Shown here: positions 11,740 to 25,800 of the stretch, piece after piece
How the letters are laid out: each line of letters starts with the position of its first letter
Position numbering within the stretch: the first letter of the stretch is position 1
Origin: Bombyx mori
Lineage: Eukaryota; Arthropoda; Insecta; Lepidoptera; Bombycidae
Length of the DNA: 64,000 bases
Assembly: GCF_030269925.1 (NCBI RefSeq)
Contig: NC_085110.1
Span: forward strand, 9,796,001 to 9,860,000
Reading direction: 5' to 3'
Program-made: the position numbers and the translations under genes
Notes under the pieces: generated by a model
The model's input: only the letters and a program-made list of their open reading frames with translations
What the model was told of the DNA's origin: nothing
Database searches by the model: none

Positions 11740-12235
11740 TACAAATAAAAACTGGACTATTTGAAAATTTTGGATCCTTGTGCAATATCTTTAATGTTGT
11801 TCGTATTAAATATCCTCCACAAATAAAGCTGAGCTAGTGACTCAATGCAAGGATTTGGAAAGGTCTAACTATAAATCAAACATCGACAGGTTTACGTGAC
11901 CATGACTCTACATTCCAAGCTCTACGTTCCCATTCCTGTTTGATTTTTGTACAAACAAACAAACACTAATGACCGTTTAGAGGTTAGGACGCATTTTACA
12001 ACGTTTGTACCGTCGATTCTGAATACGCGTGTGAGAACTCGTCCCGCTCTTTGAATTCATGGAAAAGCTACAGATCATAAAACATTTTGACCTACGCGCG
12101 CTTTTAATACTTTTCGAATAATAATTTGTGTATGCTGACCGTAGCAAGAATATGAAATACACCCTTGATTGGGTGATATTAATTTAATAGGATTATCCAA
12201 AATGTTTTTGCAACAACAGGGAACAACAATCTTAA

Positions 12236-12656
12236 TCTATACTAATATTATAAAGCTGAAGAGTTTGTTTGTTTGAACGCGCTAATCTCAGGAACTACTG
12301 GTCCGATTTGAAAAATTCAGTGTCAGATAGCCCATTTATTGAGGAAGGTTAAAGGCTATATAGCATCACGCTAAGAACAATACAAGCGGAGCACCAATAA
12401 TGTTTCAAAGTCGGGTTTTTTTTCGCTTTTGAGAGCTGCCGCGGCGTGCGCTGCAGAAACAGTTAAAGTTTCGCTAAAATAATGTATGACAGAACTGTTC
12501 CCCTTTAAAAGATCTAAAAAAAAAGTCCGCGACTGCATATATCTATATGTTAAGGTTGCTCACTGTAACGTTTTTTATGCTAACCAAATTTGTTCTAAAA
12601 TAAAGCAGTATTTGTGAACTATTATTCCACGCGGACGAATTCGCGGGCAGAAGCTA
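12236..12656 (+). mobile_element. Helitron-like element
   Basis: It starts A|TCTATACTAATATTATAAAG and ends at the hairpin CGCGGACGAATTCGCG then ggcagaagCTA. It is an inverted partner of 7096-7494. No ORF of note. Confidence 0.65.
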
Positions 12657-13485
12657 TCAATAATAATTTACAAATTTCAGTGGACAGTATATAATTTATT
12701 GTTTCTTTCGATTAAATGAATGCTGAAATATTTAAACAATGATTAAAGGCACAATCCTATTAAATAGCAAGTATAATAAATGTCTAGTCTGTAGCGCGGC
12801 TCACGGGGCACAATCAATTGCAGTTTATTGCAGTCAATGAAATCTTGGCGGAGTTTAAAATAGATATCGAGAATCGTTAGCCTACAAAACTAAACTGATA
12901 ATTTTATTGGTTTACAAAAAAATCATATTATCGTCGACAAGCAACCTTTTTTTCTGTAATACAACCTTTATTTTAATGTTTAAAGAAACTAATAACGTAT
13001 TATTATAACATAATATGTACATATAATCAAATTCATAAATACCGGTACACAGAATAAAAAACCGTACATTTAAAAAAAAAAAGCGCCAGAAACTTTCCGT
13101 TTCTATTTAAATTAAGCATATGCTTCGTAATTGACATTTGTGTCAAACAAGACCTCGAGTTACTCCAGTTTCGACGCTGTGTTTATAGTAACAGCGGATG
13201 TTGTATTTCTATAATCGTACGCAATAAGATTTATACCAACGCGGATGGTTCGAAATTATAGTTGATTTTAGAATTCAAACTATAAAACATTATGATTATA
13301 AACAACGTAAAACTTGTTACGTTCAAGGCCGAATAAAAACAAAGTGTATTTGGCGAAGAGACCTGCTGATTGATTAATGCAGGGGTGTATGTACTAAAGG
13401 TTATTAATGCAGAAAGATTATGGGGTGGGTTTGATAGCGCTTAGTGTGAAGGTGTATTGTATAGGCGCTGTCAACAGCAGCGGCG
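12657..13485. other. Non-coding stretch upstream of candidate promoter
   Basis: AT-rich with poly-A runs. No exon is seen until the CpG-rich patch begins near 13486. Confidence 0.5.
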
Positions 13486-13643
13486 GACGCCAAGCGCAAC
13501 CGCTACCACCTCGCAGTGTGCGTCGCGCTTGCGATCGGACCGCACACCGCACGTGCCGCGAGCATGCGTCGCAGTTGTACGCACGTGTACAAAACACGGC
13601 GCCTCAACGCCAAATAATTTCCGCGCCATCTTTAAATAGTCGA

Positions 13644-13650
13644 TATAAAA
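13644..13650 (+). promoter_or_regulatory. Candidate TATA box and CpG-rich promoter patch of the short 5' exon
   Basis: TATAAAA lies about 120 nt upstream of the ATG at 13771. It is at the downstream edge of a markedly CpG-rich, repeat-free patch (about 13486-13620) in otherwise AT-rich DNA. A start site near 13675 would give a leader of about 95 nt. A short upstream ORF (13708-13728, six codons then stop) would sit in that leader and could damp translation. This is inference from motif and composition only. Confidence 0.4.
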
Positions 13651-13770
13651 CTTGCAACAAACGACAGCTTTCTTTGCGCGTCCAAAGAAAATTTGTGTAA
13701 CGTTATAATGTATTGTTTTAACGTTTGACGCGAGAGGTGACGTTCGCACTTCGTCAACAACGACAGCACG

Positions 13771-13854
13771 ATGAAACTGTTCAAAAGGAGATTTTCGTTC
13801 AGCTCGGATAAACAAAAACTAGATTCGCGAATCCAAGACCCCTTTGAAAACGAG
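13771..13854 (+). CDS. by: Tensin exon with proposed start codon
   Basis: The ATG at 13771 has A at -3. It opens 28 codons beginning [16 protein letters not shown] and ending DPFENE, followed directly by a gtactt donor in phase 0. The N-terminus is basic and Ser/Phe-rich, with no signal peptide, as expected for a cytoplasmic adaptor. Phase fits the acceptor at 20032. The start was chosen because it is the first ATG that leads in frame into a donor matching the next exon, and because it lies just below a CpG-rich promoter-like patch. Another upstream ATG at 13708 gives only a six-codon uORF. It could be one of several alternative first exons. Confidence 0.6.
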
Positions 13855-16800
13855 GTACTTGATTGTTTCATGTGTGTATGAATGTGTGCGATGTAATAAA
13901 AATAACCCGCAGTAACAATAACCACATCAAAGTCATTCTAATTAAACTAATCAAATCTGTGGAATGGCTACTTTTTTTAAATATCTATAGGGTTAATGTA
14001 TACCAGTAAATTTACGTTAATTACTTATTTAATAACAACGATCTATAAAATAACCAGAAAAACAAAACAACAAACATTCATATTCACTTATAAATAAATC
14101 TTTACTCAGTTATCACGATCTTGATCTACCTAACTAATGTAGCTCTCTAATTATTATTCCGGTAGTATTTCTAGACTAGAAGATATAAACGTATCGAAGA
14201 TACCGTAGAGTTTAGCAAAGCAAATTAAAGGCAAGGTTATCTTATCAGACGGAGGCCGCACCGAACCGCCTCGCCGTGCTCGAACATTTTGTGCCCACTT
14301 AATATTAATTTCAGCGAATCGAATACAATCTACATCTTTCCTTCTCGGATGAAGTCATTTGTATGCATATTATACGGTTAAGATGAAGTTGGTAAAGTGC
14401 AATCGCATTGGATTTTGTAATATTGTTATCGAACGTAAAATAATCTCACTATTTCATAATATAACTAGCTGACCCGGCAGCTACTTCGTAGTGCCTCAAT
14501 CGATAAATAAAAGACCTAAACTTTTGTATAAAATAAACTTAAAACAAACAAAAGGGAAAAAATGTTATTTTTATTTAATTCCGAGCATTTTCATAATTAT
14601 TCACATTTTAAAGCTTCCCTGGACTTCCACGAATAATTCAAGACCAAAAGTAGTCAAATCGGTCCAGCCGTTCTCGAGTTTTAGCGAGACTAACGAACAG
14701 CAATTCATTTATATATATATATATATATATATTGTTATTCACAGTCATATATATATATAGAAGAGATATATATATATATATATATATATAGAAGAAGATA
14801 ATATATATGATGAATAACAATGAATCTTATAATACATTATTTTACAATCTTAATAGATGGCTTTTTCACTTAAAATCCGACATTTTAGGTGGATTCAAAG
14901 TCCGGAACGAGCAATAACATGGCAATTACAGACATAAAACCTAACGTTCATAACCTTGAATTTTCTTACAAAACACATTATAATGCTTAATCTTAGTTTG
15001 CGGTCTACATAAATCTACTTAGTTCATCATTGTAATGCTAATAGCATACATATTAGCCATTTATAATATCACTGCCATAATGCGCTTGCATACCAAACTA
15101 TCGGGAGCTGTGTTGACAGATGTTTTAATACATCTATAATCATTAACCGAATAGGGTTGTCAATTTATTTTTCATAAATGTGTTTTTGTTCTCTTCGCCC
15201 AGGTATCATTAGCCGCATAATGTGATATCGGTGCCAACTTTCATAACTAATAATATAATTAATAAAAAATAATTGAATTGGTGCAAACTTTTTATTTGTT
15301 AGGCCCTCATCAGGTCTATTTGTTTATTTGTTTATTTGTTAATTTTTTTTATGAATAATCTATTGTTATACATCGACATAATATAATGCTCTTAAATAAT
15401 AAATTAATGAAACGATACATTTTTTTTTTAATAACAGAGAGCAAAAAACTAATGCACCCGTAAAACAAAAACAATAATTACATTCTCATGTGAGCTTTTG
15501 ACAAGTTTTTTGAGATGAAATCGTCTTCTCTTTTTTATTATCACTCCATCCATCACCGGAGCAGAGTTTTTGCAATGCAATTTTAAAGATAATATGGGCC
15601 ACGTATCCACTTGGCTGTAGAATTAATATAAATCCAAGCGGGTTTTTGGAGTTTTCTTGTTATTTTTTTTAATAAAGTAAGGGTATTATACGATCTGATT
15701 TTAGTGGCCTTTGTTAACTGCTAAACATCGGATAAAAAGTGGGATCGCCTGCCCAGCTTATTACAAAAAAAAAACCGTGGCAACCCTAATTGAAAATAGC
15801 AACGCAGCAGTAAGCATATCTTATCCAACGACGCGCACCCGTGCCCGCTCTCTATTGTGTCCCGTATTAACACATGACTCGTTTTTTTGTCTACAACCTA
15901 ATTTTATAAGTGAAAGTTATAAGTGCTCAATTGATCATATGCTGGCTCGCGCATTGTATTTTCCGTTTATCTCAATTGAAATTAATGTCATTGACTTGGA
16001 AACCGGACCACGAAACGTTTTTGTATTATTAAATGTCGATTACTGATTAGTATGCCTAAAATTATGAATCTTTATTATAAGATAATCATTGTCTTCGAGC
16101 GAGTGTAATAGAGTTTAGTTAGTTGTTCGTTGCGACTTGGAAACAAAACGGAAATACTTTATTACCTGATATTGCATTTACATTCCACTGCATTGCATTT
16201 CACATATAAGTATTTATATTTATTTTTAAATGTAGAAAATTAACTCTAGTCCATTTTTTATTGCCTAGGTGGGTGAACGAGCTCACGGCCCACTACCCCA
16301 CTTAACAAAGTGGTTACCGGAGCCCATAGACATCCACAACATCAATTCCACCACCCACCTCGAGACAAGAGTTCTGTCTTACCATATAATTCCTTTGCTA
16401 CAGAAGTCTTAACATATAATGTATTTGCTACAGAAACAGGCAGAATGGTGTTTGTTACCTATCCATGGGAGCTTGCAACATTCCCTAGTACTCAAGATAG
16501 GGGGTTCATTTATGTATCTTTTCATTAATAGCTTGATTGACAATATCCCGACTATTTTTGTGTATGAAATATGGAAATATTTATTTGGTTTTATTTTTAC
16601 GTAGACTCACCAGATTAACTCACCATCTACACTGATAAACAGAAAATTCTATTTCGTCATATTGAATTCAATTAATTAAAAGATCGTAAAATTTAGAAGC
16701 AATTAAGCAAAGCGACATGTTTACATTAGTTATGATATGAAGTAGCATTTTTTGAGATGCCCATGACATATAATGCTCACAGTGTATTCTTATCAACTGA

Positions 16801-19800
16801 CGTGGAGGCTGATGTGCAACGGAGCGGGTTTTAATTTTTTCTAATTAAATACATTAGTTTCAACATGATCACTGAATAACACTTTATAGTGTTAAGAAGC
16901 AATAATACTTTATAACAAAACTCAAATGATTTGAGAAATACAGTGGCCGTCATACGAAATAAAATAAATAGTTACACTTGGTCGCATATAACTATACAAA
17001 TGTATGTAAATATATTTATTGCTATGTTTCACAGATAAATGAACGGTGTTTTAAATTTTGAAATCATCGTGGCCTAGAGGTTAATTATTAAGACTCGTGT
17101 CGAGCGAAAATATTATGTCGGTGTTCAAATCCCGTTGGCAGCTACTATTTTTTCCTAATGAAATACAAATTTAACTTATGTTCATGAATTAATTCCACGA
17201 TAAACGAATAACGCTGTGTAATAAAAATCAAATCTGCAAATAATATATATTACGTACTATACAATTCAAACATAGACCTCGAGCTTCAAGGTGGGCAGGA
17301 GAAATAGCATTGTGATTTTTACATAACTCTTTCATCGATCTAAGCAATAAAAACATGAACTTATTATTAAAAATAATTTAAATTTTATCTACTTACTTTG
17401 CATGCTGCAATACCTTTGATACACAAACAACCACGTGGGATATTTGTTATCTTATCTATCGGTTAGCTTACCCACTATGCTATTTTAATACAATCTAGAG
17501 CGTATTACGAAATCGACTGTCGAACCGAAAGCCAAATAGTTGATGTAATGTGCAAACATTGAAGAGTTTAGCATCCTTGTCTGCTTCCACTTGCCTAATA
17601 AGAGTTAAGTAGTTTGGTAAGGTAAATATGTTACGAGTCAAATTAAAAGTTGTTTTGTAAATAGAAAAAGAGGAACTTGGAAAAACAATGAAAATTTTCT
17701 TAAAATATATGTAACGGGTAATGGGTACAAGTTTTTAGAACTAAAATTTCCACTCTATTTAGATATTGTTTCTTATTAGAAAGATTGTTTAGTAGATTAG
17801 ATGTGATTTAGATTATTTGATAGAATTTGAATCTATTTGAATAGAAATTTCTGAAAAGTTTGTATTTGATAGACAGATCAAACAAATGTATGTATACAAA
17901 CATGTATGTATTTAAATACATATCCACACAACAGGGAACAATTGAAGACATGAGTGGATGAAGGGGGTATAATACAATTTGTTAATTTTGAGAAAACGGG
18001 CAACAAACTTTTGTTAGTTGTACTTTTTCTTCGTACATAACTCCTTCATCACATGCAATTTCTAAAAATAGACTTTAAATCTGGAATCTTAAGGTATAAT
18101 ATGGTGTACAGGCGCATAACACCTTCATTCATTCGTTCAATGTAAAAAATAAAAAATCTTAAAAATGGTACTTCACCCCTTTATCCATTGATCTCTTCAA
18201 TTGTCCTAGCTGAAATGGTAAATTTTGAATACTAGCTAGGGTGACGTTAAAAACCAACATTCTCAAATTAAACAGAAAAGAATATTCATTAGCTGTAACT
18301 AGATTCATATTATTGTGTTATGAATCAGAAATCTAAAGCGACAGTGGTGGCCAGATATCTCGCGCGTTATGTCATCCTTAATTGTGTACATTGCATGCGA
18401 AGTAAAAAAAAAATTCGTTGAATAAATATACAAAGCAATTTTTAACATTATCTTACAATTTAATAACTCCTAAAATGACTCTAGATATTGTACGGTGCAT
18501 ACATTTTTATTAAAAGTAAATTGTTATGTCCGTAAATTGAAACATTTTGAGCGATTTCATTCCAAATAAATGCGTGGGCCACAAAGCTATCAAACCAATC
18601 ATAAATCAATTTCACCTCGAAATTTGATACGATCTCGTACGTTTACCACATTAATCAGATTCTCTCCGCACAAATTGAAATCTACAAGGTTCACGTAGGT
18701 ATAGGTACTCAACAAATGTTCACGATTGACTTCCACGGTGAAGGAATAACATCGTGTAATAAAAATCAAACCCGCAAAATTTATAATTTGCGTAATTACT
18801 GGTGGTAGGACCTCTTGTGAGTCCGCACGGGTGGGTACCACCACCCTGCCTATTTTAGCCGTGAAGCAGTAATGCGTTTCGGTTTGAAGGGCGGGGCAGC
18901 CGTTGTAACTATACCTGAGACCTTAGAACTTATATCTCAAGGTGGGTGGCGCATTTATATTGTGGATGTCTATGGGCTCCAGTAACTACTTAATACCAGG
19001 TGGGCTGTGAGCTCGTCCACCCATCTAAGCAATATAAAAAAAAAAAAAAATCGTGACCCGAATTTGCGTAAATACCGGTTTAATTTACGGTAGTTATACT
19101 ACGTAGGTAGAGTGTTATAAACAGTTCAATTTGCAACTAAGTCACCAGGTTATCTACGGCATGGCCTATTCCTTTTTCGATGAGCCAATATCCTGCGTAA
19201 CTAAGTTGTATGTCGTGACACTAAATATGTGACTAGCATAATCACTGAACCATAAAATGCTATTAAAAGACACATAAAAAGCAAATGTGAGTAGTAAACA
19301 ACAGGACAATGATTTCCGAAGCCCTATAGTATTGAAAACTGAGTATGTTGTTCATTTTAAATACCATACAGATGCTAACAGTGTGACTAATTACGTATTC
19401 CACTTGTAAGACAAACTACATTTGCAACGGTTATTATTCCTTGACATATATTACAGTTAATAGCTCGATCATGCCGACCAAACGTTGTTACTTGTACAAT
19501 TATTAATCTAGCCATTGTTAGTGTCATTAACGTAATGTCTATTACATTTAGGAAAAACTTCAAATACAAATTTTGTGGTCGTGTAAGGAAATGCACATGA
19601 GTTTAGAACCCGTTTCGGTTTGAGCAGTTACCACTAGGTACGGTCTCAAATTAAATCCATTACACAAATGAATTTTGAGGGTTGCTTTTTCACAAAATAT
19701 CATTCATCGTCGAAAAAAACAGGGACTAATTAATTTTTTTTTATTGCTTAGGTGGGTGGACGAGCTCACAGCCCACCTGGTGTTAAGTGGTTACTGGAGC

Positions 19801-22800
19801 CCATAGACATCTACAACGTAAATGCGCCACCCACCTTGAGATATAAGTTCTAAGGTCTCAGTGGCTGCTCCTCCTTTCAAACCGAAACGCATTACTGCTT
19901 CACGGCAGAAATAGTTGGGGTGCTGGTACCTACCCGCGCGGACTCACAAGAGGTCATACCACCAGTAATTACGCAAATTATAATTTTGCGGGTTTGATTT
20001 TTATTACACGATGTTTTTTTTTTATTTATAGGATAGAGCCAGGTTCTCGGACACTAGTTGGCAGATCCACAGAACATGGACACGAAATGGAGACCCTTTG
20101 TCGCTTTCGCCTCCTCCCACGCGAGCGTCGCCCGCTCCGCTTGCCTCACAACCGCTCCCGGAGACTGTCACTCTTCGTTCAGACCAGAACGGCATCTATG
20201 ACACAATCACAGTAAGAATTTTAACTTAATAATATATTAATTAACCTAAAATAGTATTTTCCTGAATTCCTGATATCTCCCATGTGTATAAATGTAGTTT
20301 TTGAGAAAATAAAACTACCTCCTGAAAAAAAAATTGCAAATATTTTTTTAGCACACAGGATACTTTGATCTACAATACAATGCAAGCCGACGCGACGCTT
20401 AGGATTTTTTAAGATTGACGCGTAATAAAGTGAAATATTGAGATATGCACATGGGAGTTTTTGCAGAGTATTGATAGGTATTCAAAATAACTTTCTTATC
20501 ATATGAAAACATCATTATGGCCCAAAATGTTACATAGGAGATTTTAAATTTACAACGACGATATTACGGTTTAAAATTGCTTTTATTATTTCGGACATTT
20601 CGAATACTTGATAGTTTTATTGGCATCGAATTACTAATTTTTTTATTATATTATTATGTCAATCAAATTAAATAAGTATTGAAGTACCATCAAGACTTCA
20701 AGAGACATAATCTTTATTAATTTATCTTCTAGTTTAACCCATTGAACTTGATGACAATATTGGAATCTTGCAAGTTCAAAACTTCGCCTGAATTTATTAG
20801 AAATCTTCGGTTCCGATCCAAATGAAATTCTTAACTGTTTATTTAATATCCAGCAACTCAACTCATGAAGACTAGTTTAGTTTTTCTAAGTTTTATTAAT
20901 GACTTAAGGTTATCACTACATTTTAATGTTTATGTTATTGAAAAAATTTTAAAAATGTTTTTTTTTTTAAAGATAAGCTATTTTCATCATACTAAAAGTT
21001 CTTATAAGATAATATTTTGTTGACATACATGAACATAAAAATATTGGTTTTGAATAATACTAACAGCTTCAATTAAATTGACAACTCATAATTTGGTTGG
21101 GTTAATTTAATTAATTTAACTTTTAATTTAATTAATCTCTTCCTCTAACTGCAATGTAAACCTTATGCTGCCGTATTAAATCTTAGGTTTCATTTATTTT
21201 AATATACCGTTTAAATAATTAGAAATTAGATTGATGATTTAATTTAATTATGAATTAACAGGGTGTCTTGACGAGCAAGAAAGCAAGAGGTTAAAAGTGG
21301 GCAATTAAAGTTTATGACTTGACCTTAAGATGACAAGTAATTATAAGTTAAAACCTTTAGAAATCTTGCGTAAAATTGCGCACATCGTGTGCGGGTATTG
21401 CGAGGTTTATGAACGATGGACGCAAGGTCACTTAAATAAAACAATGCTAACATTGAACAACAATTATGTTTGTGACAAATTTTCGACAATTATTTTTAAA
21501 TTATTTTGTTATACTCGTATACTTATGTCTTCTTATCGACAGGAGATAGAAAGACACTTATATATTTTTCGAGAAAGAAGATATTAAAATATCTATATAA
21601 ATATACTTGAAATATAAAAACATTTATTTTAATGCTCAGAACAAAGAAGTCGTTAATTTTACGTTTTACATTACTGAAGTTTCTGCGACTTTGAGTGACT
21701 AAGATTATCATTGACCAAAATATTTTGGGAGCAGACTGATTGTTGTATAAAACTTTTTTTTTTAAATATATGTTTATATAATATAACGTCCTACAAAAAA
21801 ATTGTTTGAAAGAATAAGGAACATCGGTACGGCGGTCGGCTTTTGCAGCCAGGATAGCCAAATACGAACCGAGTCTTGCCTTCGAAGCTATAGATTTGCA
21901 TTAACTGATCATAAATCATAACCAAGCGGCCCATAGCTCTCAGCTGAGGGCGTGCACGCTAGTTCCTGTTGTTCGACTAATGTACCTTTGTGCGCGCACG
22001 CTCCTAAGCTAAGGGTTAGCGTCCGTCATATCCGCTGACCGTCACCGACCGTCGTTACCTTTAACTTTTTGCTACACAAAAATATTTATTTTTGTTTATG
22101 ATATATCTCTAGATATATACACATACTACTCTAAGCAAATGTATATGCATATTGCAATTCACTTAAATTTGTAATTCAAAAAGTGAAAGTGAATACGTTG
22201 TAATTTCCCGAGAAAAATATGTTCTGTTTTTTGACCCAGAGGCCTTTCTGTTTTTACCAGGACAACTAGGCAAGCAAAGGCTCAGTCAGCAGGTTAGGGA
22301 TTTGCGAACACGATAAAAAATGTATGTGTTCTTCTCTGGACCATAAACCACTAGTCGATTTAAAATCACGAACCAGTGAATACATAATGTAGTATTTAGT
22401 ACATATAATAAATGTATTCGATTGTTGCCATTTACCATGACAAAAAGTTAAATATCTTGACTTAAATATCTATGATTGTTGTCTATATCTCTTAATAATT
22501 CACGTATTCGATCGTTTGAGTATGTGAATGATGACGAACATGTTGTTGGATAAGTTTGGATTTGGTCAATTCTATTTATTTGAATTTAGAATGTTCATTG
22601 AAATTTACATTTGATGTTCATTGCTTACGTAATAGTCTTTGAATACAGACATTGATTTAGTTAAAAATTGTTTTGGCAGCAAGCTTAATTATTCTACAAA
22701 CAAAATCAATTGTGGATTTTTTTTTATTTGCATATTTGTAGCATGACATAACACATTTTTATAGCTAATAAATATTTTCTTCGGGCGTTAAAATATTAAT

Positions 22801-25800
22801 ATTTTTACTGTCATTAGGTTGATGCGCTTACGTTTCGGCTATTATAGAGCGGTTATTTATCTCATTGCCTATGTCGATCTCATGACAGTGAAGTAGTAGC
22901 CATAGTTTCCCATAGCCATAGTAGTAGCCATAGTTGAGTATAAAATAAATTAGGAAAGCATGCAGTAGATTTTGTAGAGCCGAGTAATAAATAACACATT
23001 TTCCTAAATTGAACGTTAGACAATTATTTTTAAAATTGCTAAAATAATGAGCAATTGATTGATTGTTTATAATTGAGTTGGGTTTATATTTTGTATTGAA
23101 GGGTCAACAATATAAAGCCGGCCGGATATTGGTATCGTTTGAACACTGCCCGAGGCCACCACAAAACAATTTATTTTACAACTAAAAACACCCACATTAT
23201 TGCGTACACATTTCGGGGACGGCTACACTGTTTAATCTTATTCTAAAATAGTGCTCTTATCATAAGATAATAAGGTTTCCTATTGGAATAATCCAATAAG
23301 AAACCTTTAAAAGACAATACCTACTCGAGTTTTAATGCACACATGAAGAACCGGTTTCATTAATCTACGCGATAAAACACCAGCCAATTCGATTATTTTA
23401 AATAACCTTTGCTCTTCGATCAGTTACGTGGATCAATGACATTAAGCAAAGCCTCGGAGTCTCACTGCCTAGTGATTTATAGGTATTTCTAGGATACACA
23501 CAACGTATAATTTCTCTAGATCTACGTAATGGCTTATTATGCATGGAAGTTGCGTTTTAGCTATTTAGTTACACGAGTCATTAATCCAGCAGAGTACAAT
23601 TACCGGTAATTTGTCTTCGTAACTATTAAATTTCACTTTCAAATAAACAAATAATAAAACCTCTATAGAACTTAGTTCATTTGAAATTCTTTCATTTTAC
23701 ATTCGAGTGCTTATGACGTGTTAATAAATAAATAAGTAAATATTTACTAACAATCACGCCACGTTAACTGGTCCCGTGATAAGTTCGAAAAGAACTTGTG
23801 TTACAGGTACCAGATAACGGAAATAAATGTAAGATTTTTATTATACACATACATATATTTAATATACATCCACAACCCTGGAAAAGACATTTATATTTAT
23901 CATACAAATATCTTCCCTTGGCGGGATTCGAACCCGCAACCCCCTTGTGAAGTGACCATGTCACTTACCACTATACCAGACGGCTAATGCGTGGCTGTCT
24001 GTTTTGATTTGAATTCAGTGACATTATCAAGGCAAATTCGCTGGAGCATATCCCCCCAAAGGTTGTGCCGACAATTTCCGTCGAAGCCGAGTAGCGGAAG
24101 AGCCCACGTAATGGCGTAATTGTGTTTTCGTATGACTGATGACCCCGTCGGCACCTATATCCGAATTCCTAATGTCTCGACATTTAGTGGAGTGTATTTA
24201 GAAGTAAAACTAACAACTGCGTTTCGCAATTTCCTTATCAATTGTCTACATAATTACCACATTGTTTTCGTAACCGATCTATTCAAATAATTCGTTTTTG
24301 TGATAATGCAATACTTTGGCTATGATGTTTTGACATTACTCGTTACTATTATAATGTTATTAATAATAATTTAAATTAATTATGTTGTTGTCTCATTGCA
24401 TTAAATTACTAGATATATTCGAGGAAGTATCTATTAGAGATAGTGCTTTTGGTGTGGCGCTTACAGAGATCGTCTGTCTGGATAGGTAAGATGGGCAAGT
24501 ATACCGGTTATTTCTGCCCTGAAAAAGTAATGCGTTCCGGTGTAAATAGACTCTGACGTCATATTAAGTTTTTTTTTTTTTTAGATGTGTGGACGAGCTC
24601 ACAGCCCATCTTGTGTTAAGTGGTTACTGGAGCCCATAGACATCTACAGTGTAAATGCGCCACACACCTTGAGATATAAGTTCTAAGATCTCAGTATAGT
24701 TACAACGGCTGCCCCACCCTTCAAACCGAAACGCATTATTGCTTCACGGCAGAAATAGGCGGGGCGGTGGTACCTACCCGTGCGGACTCACAAGAGGTCC
24801 TACCGCCAGTAATTACGCAAATTATAATTTTGCGGGTTTTGATTTTTATTACACGATGTTATTCCTTCACCGTGGAAGTCAATCGTGAACATTTGGTTAA
24901 GTACGTATTTTATTAGAAAAATTGGTACCCGCCTGCGGGATCCGAACACCGGTGCATCGCTAGATACGAATGCACCGGACGTCTTATCCTTTAGGCCACG
25001 ACGACGACCGAAGTTTAGTAACGGCGTCCACGTTGCTATGTCTATAGACTCGGTATTCGCTTAATATCAAGAGAATCGGATTAAGGTATCGACTTAATCA
25101 CCATAAATAAAATTTTGAACACAAAAAACAAATTCGTATAGGTACATTCGTAGTTAATTTTTTTTACTTCTTACAAACGTGTGAAATAGTCTTTATCATC
25201 TGTACCATACTCTCACGCAAAAGATTACACATCCCCAAACGGGTATAATATATTAGTACATTTTCAACTTTGCTAAACGGGTATATTATATTAGTATTTT
25301 CAGCTTTGCTAAGTTATGCATGTGTAAAAATGACTTGCTTCGTACCGTATCTTCCTAAGTACTACTTGCGGTTAGCGGTCCCTTCACAATGTAATGGAAT
25401 GTTAATAGCATGAAAGAGAACTATGTTTAACTCATAACTGATTACTTCAAAAACCGATCGTAACATTACTTCAAAGCCGATCACAAATATTTACTACGAA
25501 TCTATAATGATTAGTATACACTCCGTGATGTTAAGTTTCTCGTGTGCCATTAAATGGCTAACAAAATCACACCGGTCTCATGAATTATGCAAACGTTCAA
25601 AGAAAGGGATACAAAGATGAAACCGTATTTCAGTTTCCGAAGTCAGAATGAATAATTTAGATTGCCAGGGAGTAGGGCTGTCAAGGAAAAATAAAGTGTA
25701 TATTAATTTTTTTTTTTTTTAGACAAGTTAATTTAGTAAGTTACGTAAGTTAAGCTAAGTTAATTTTTCAATATTTTTTTGAGTTAAGAGTGTTTTTTAT

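Noticed and set aside
13407..13925. Overlapping ORFs on both strands as genes
   Set aside because: They are a by-product of CpG-rich promoter-like DNA. Only the short ATG frame at 13771 leads to a phase-matched donor.
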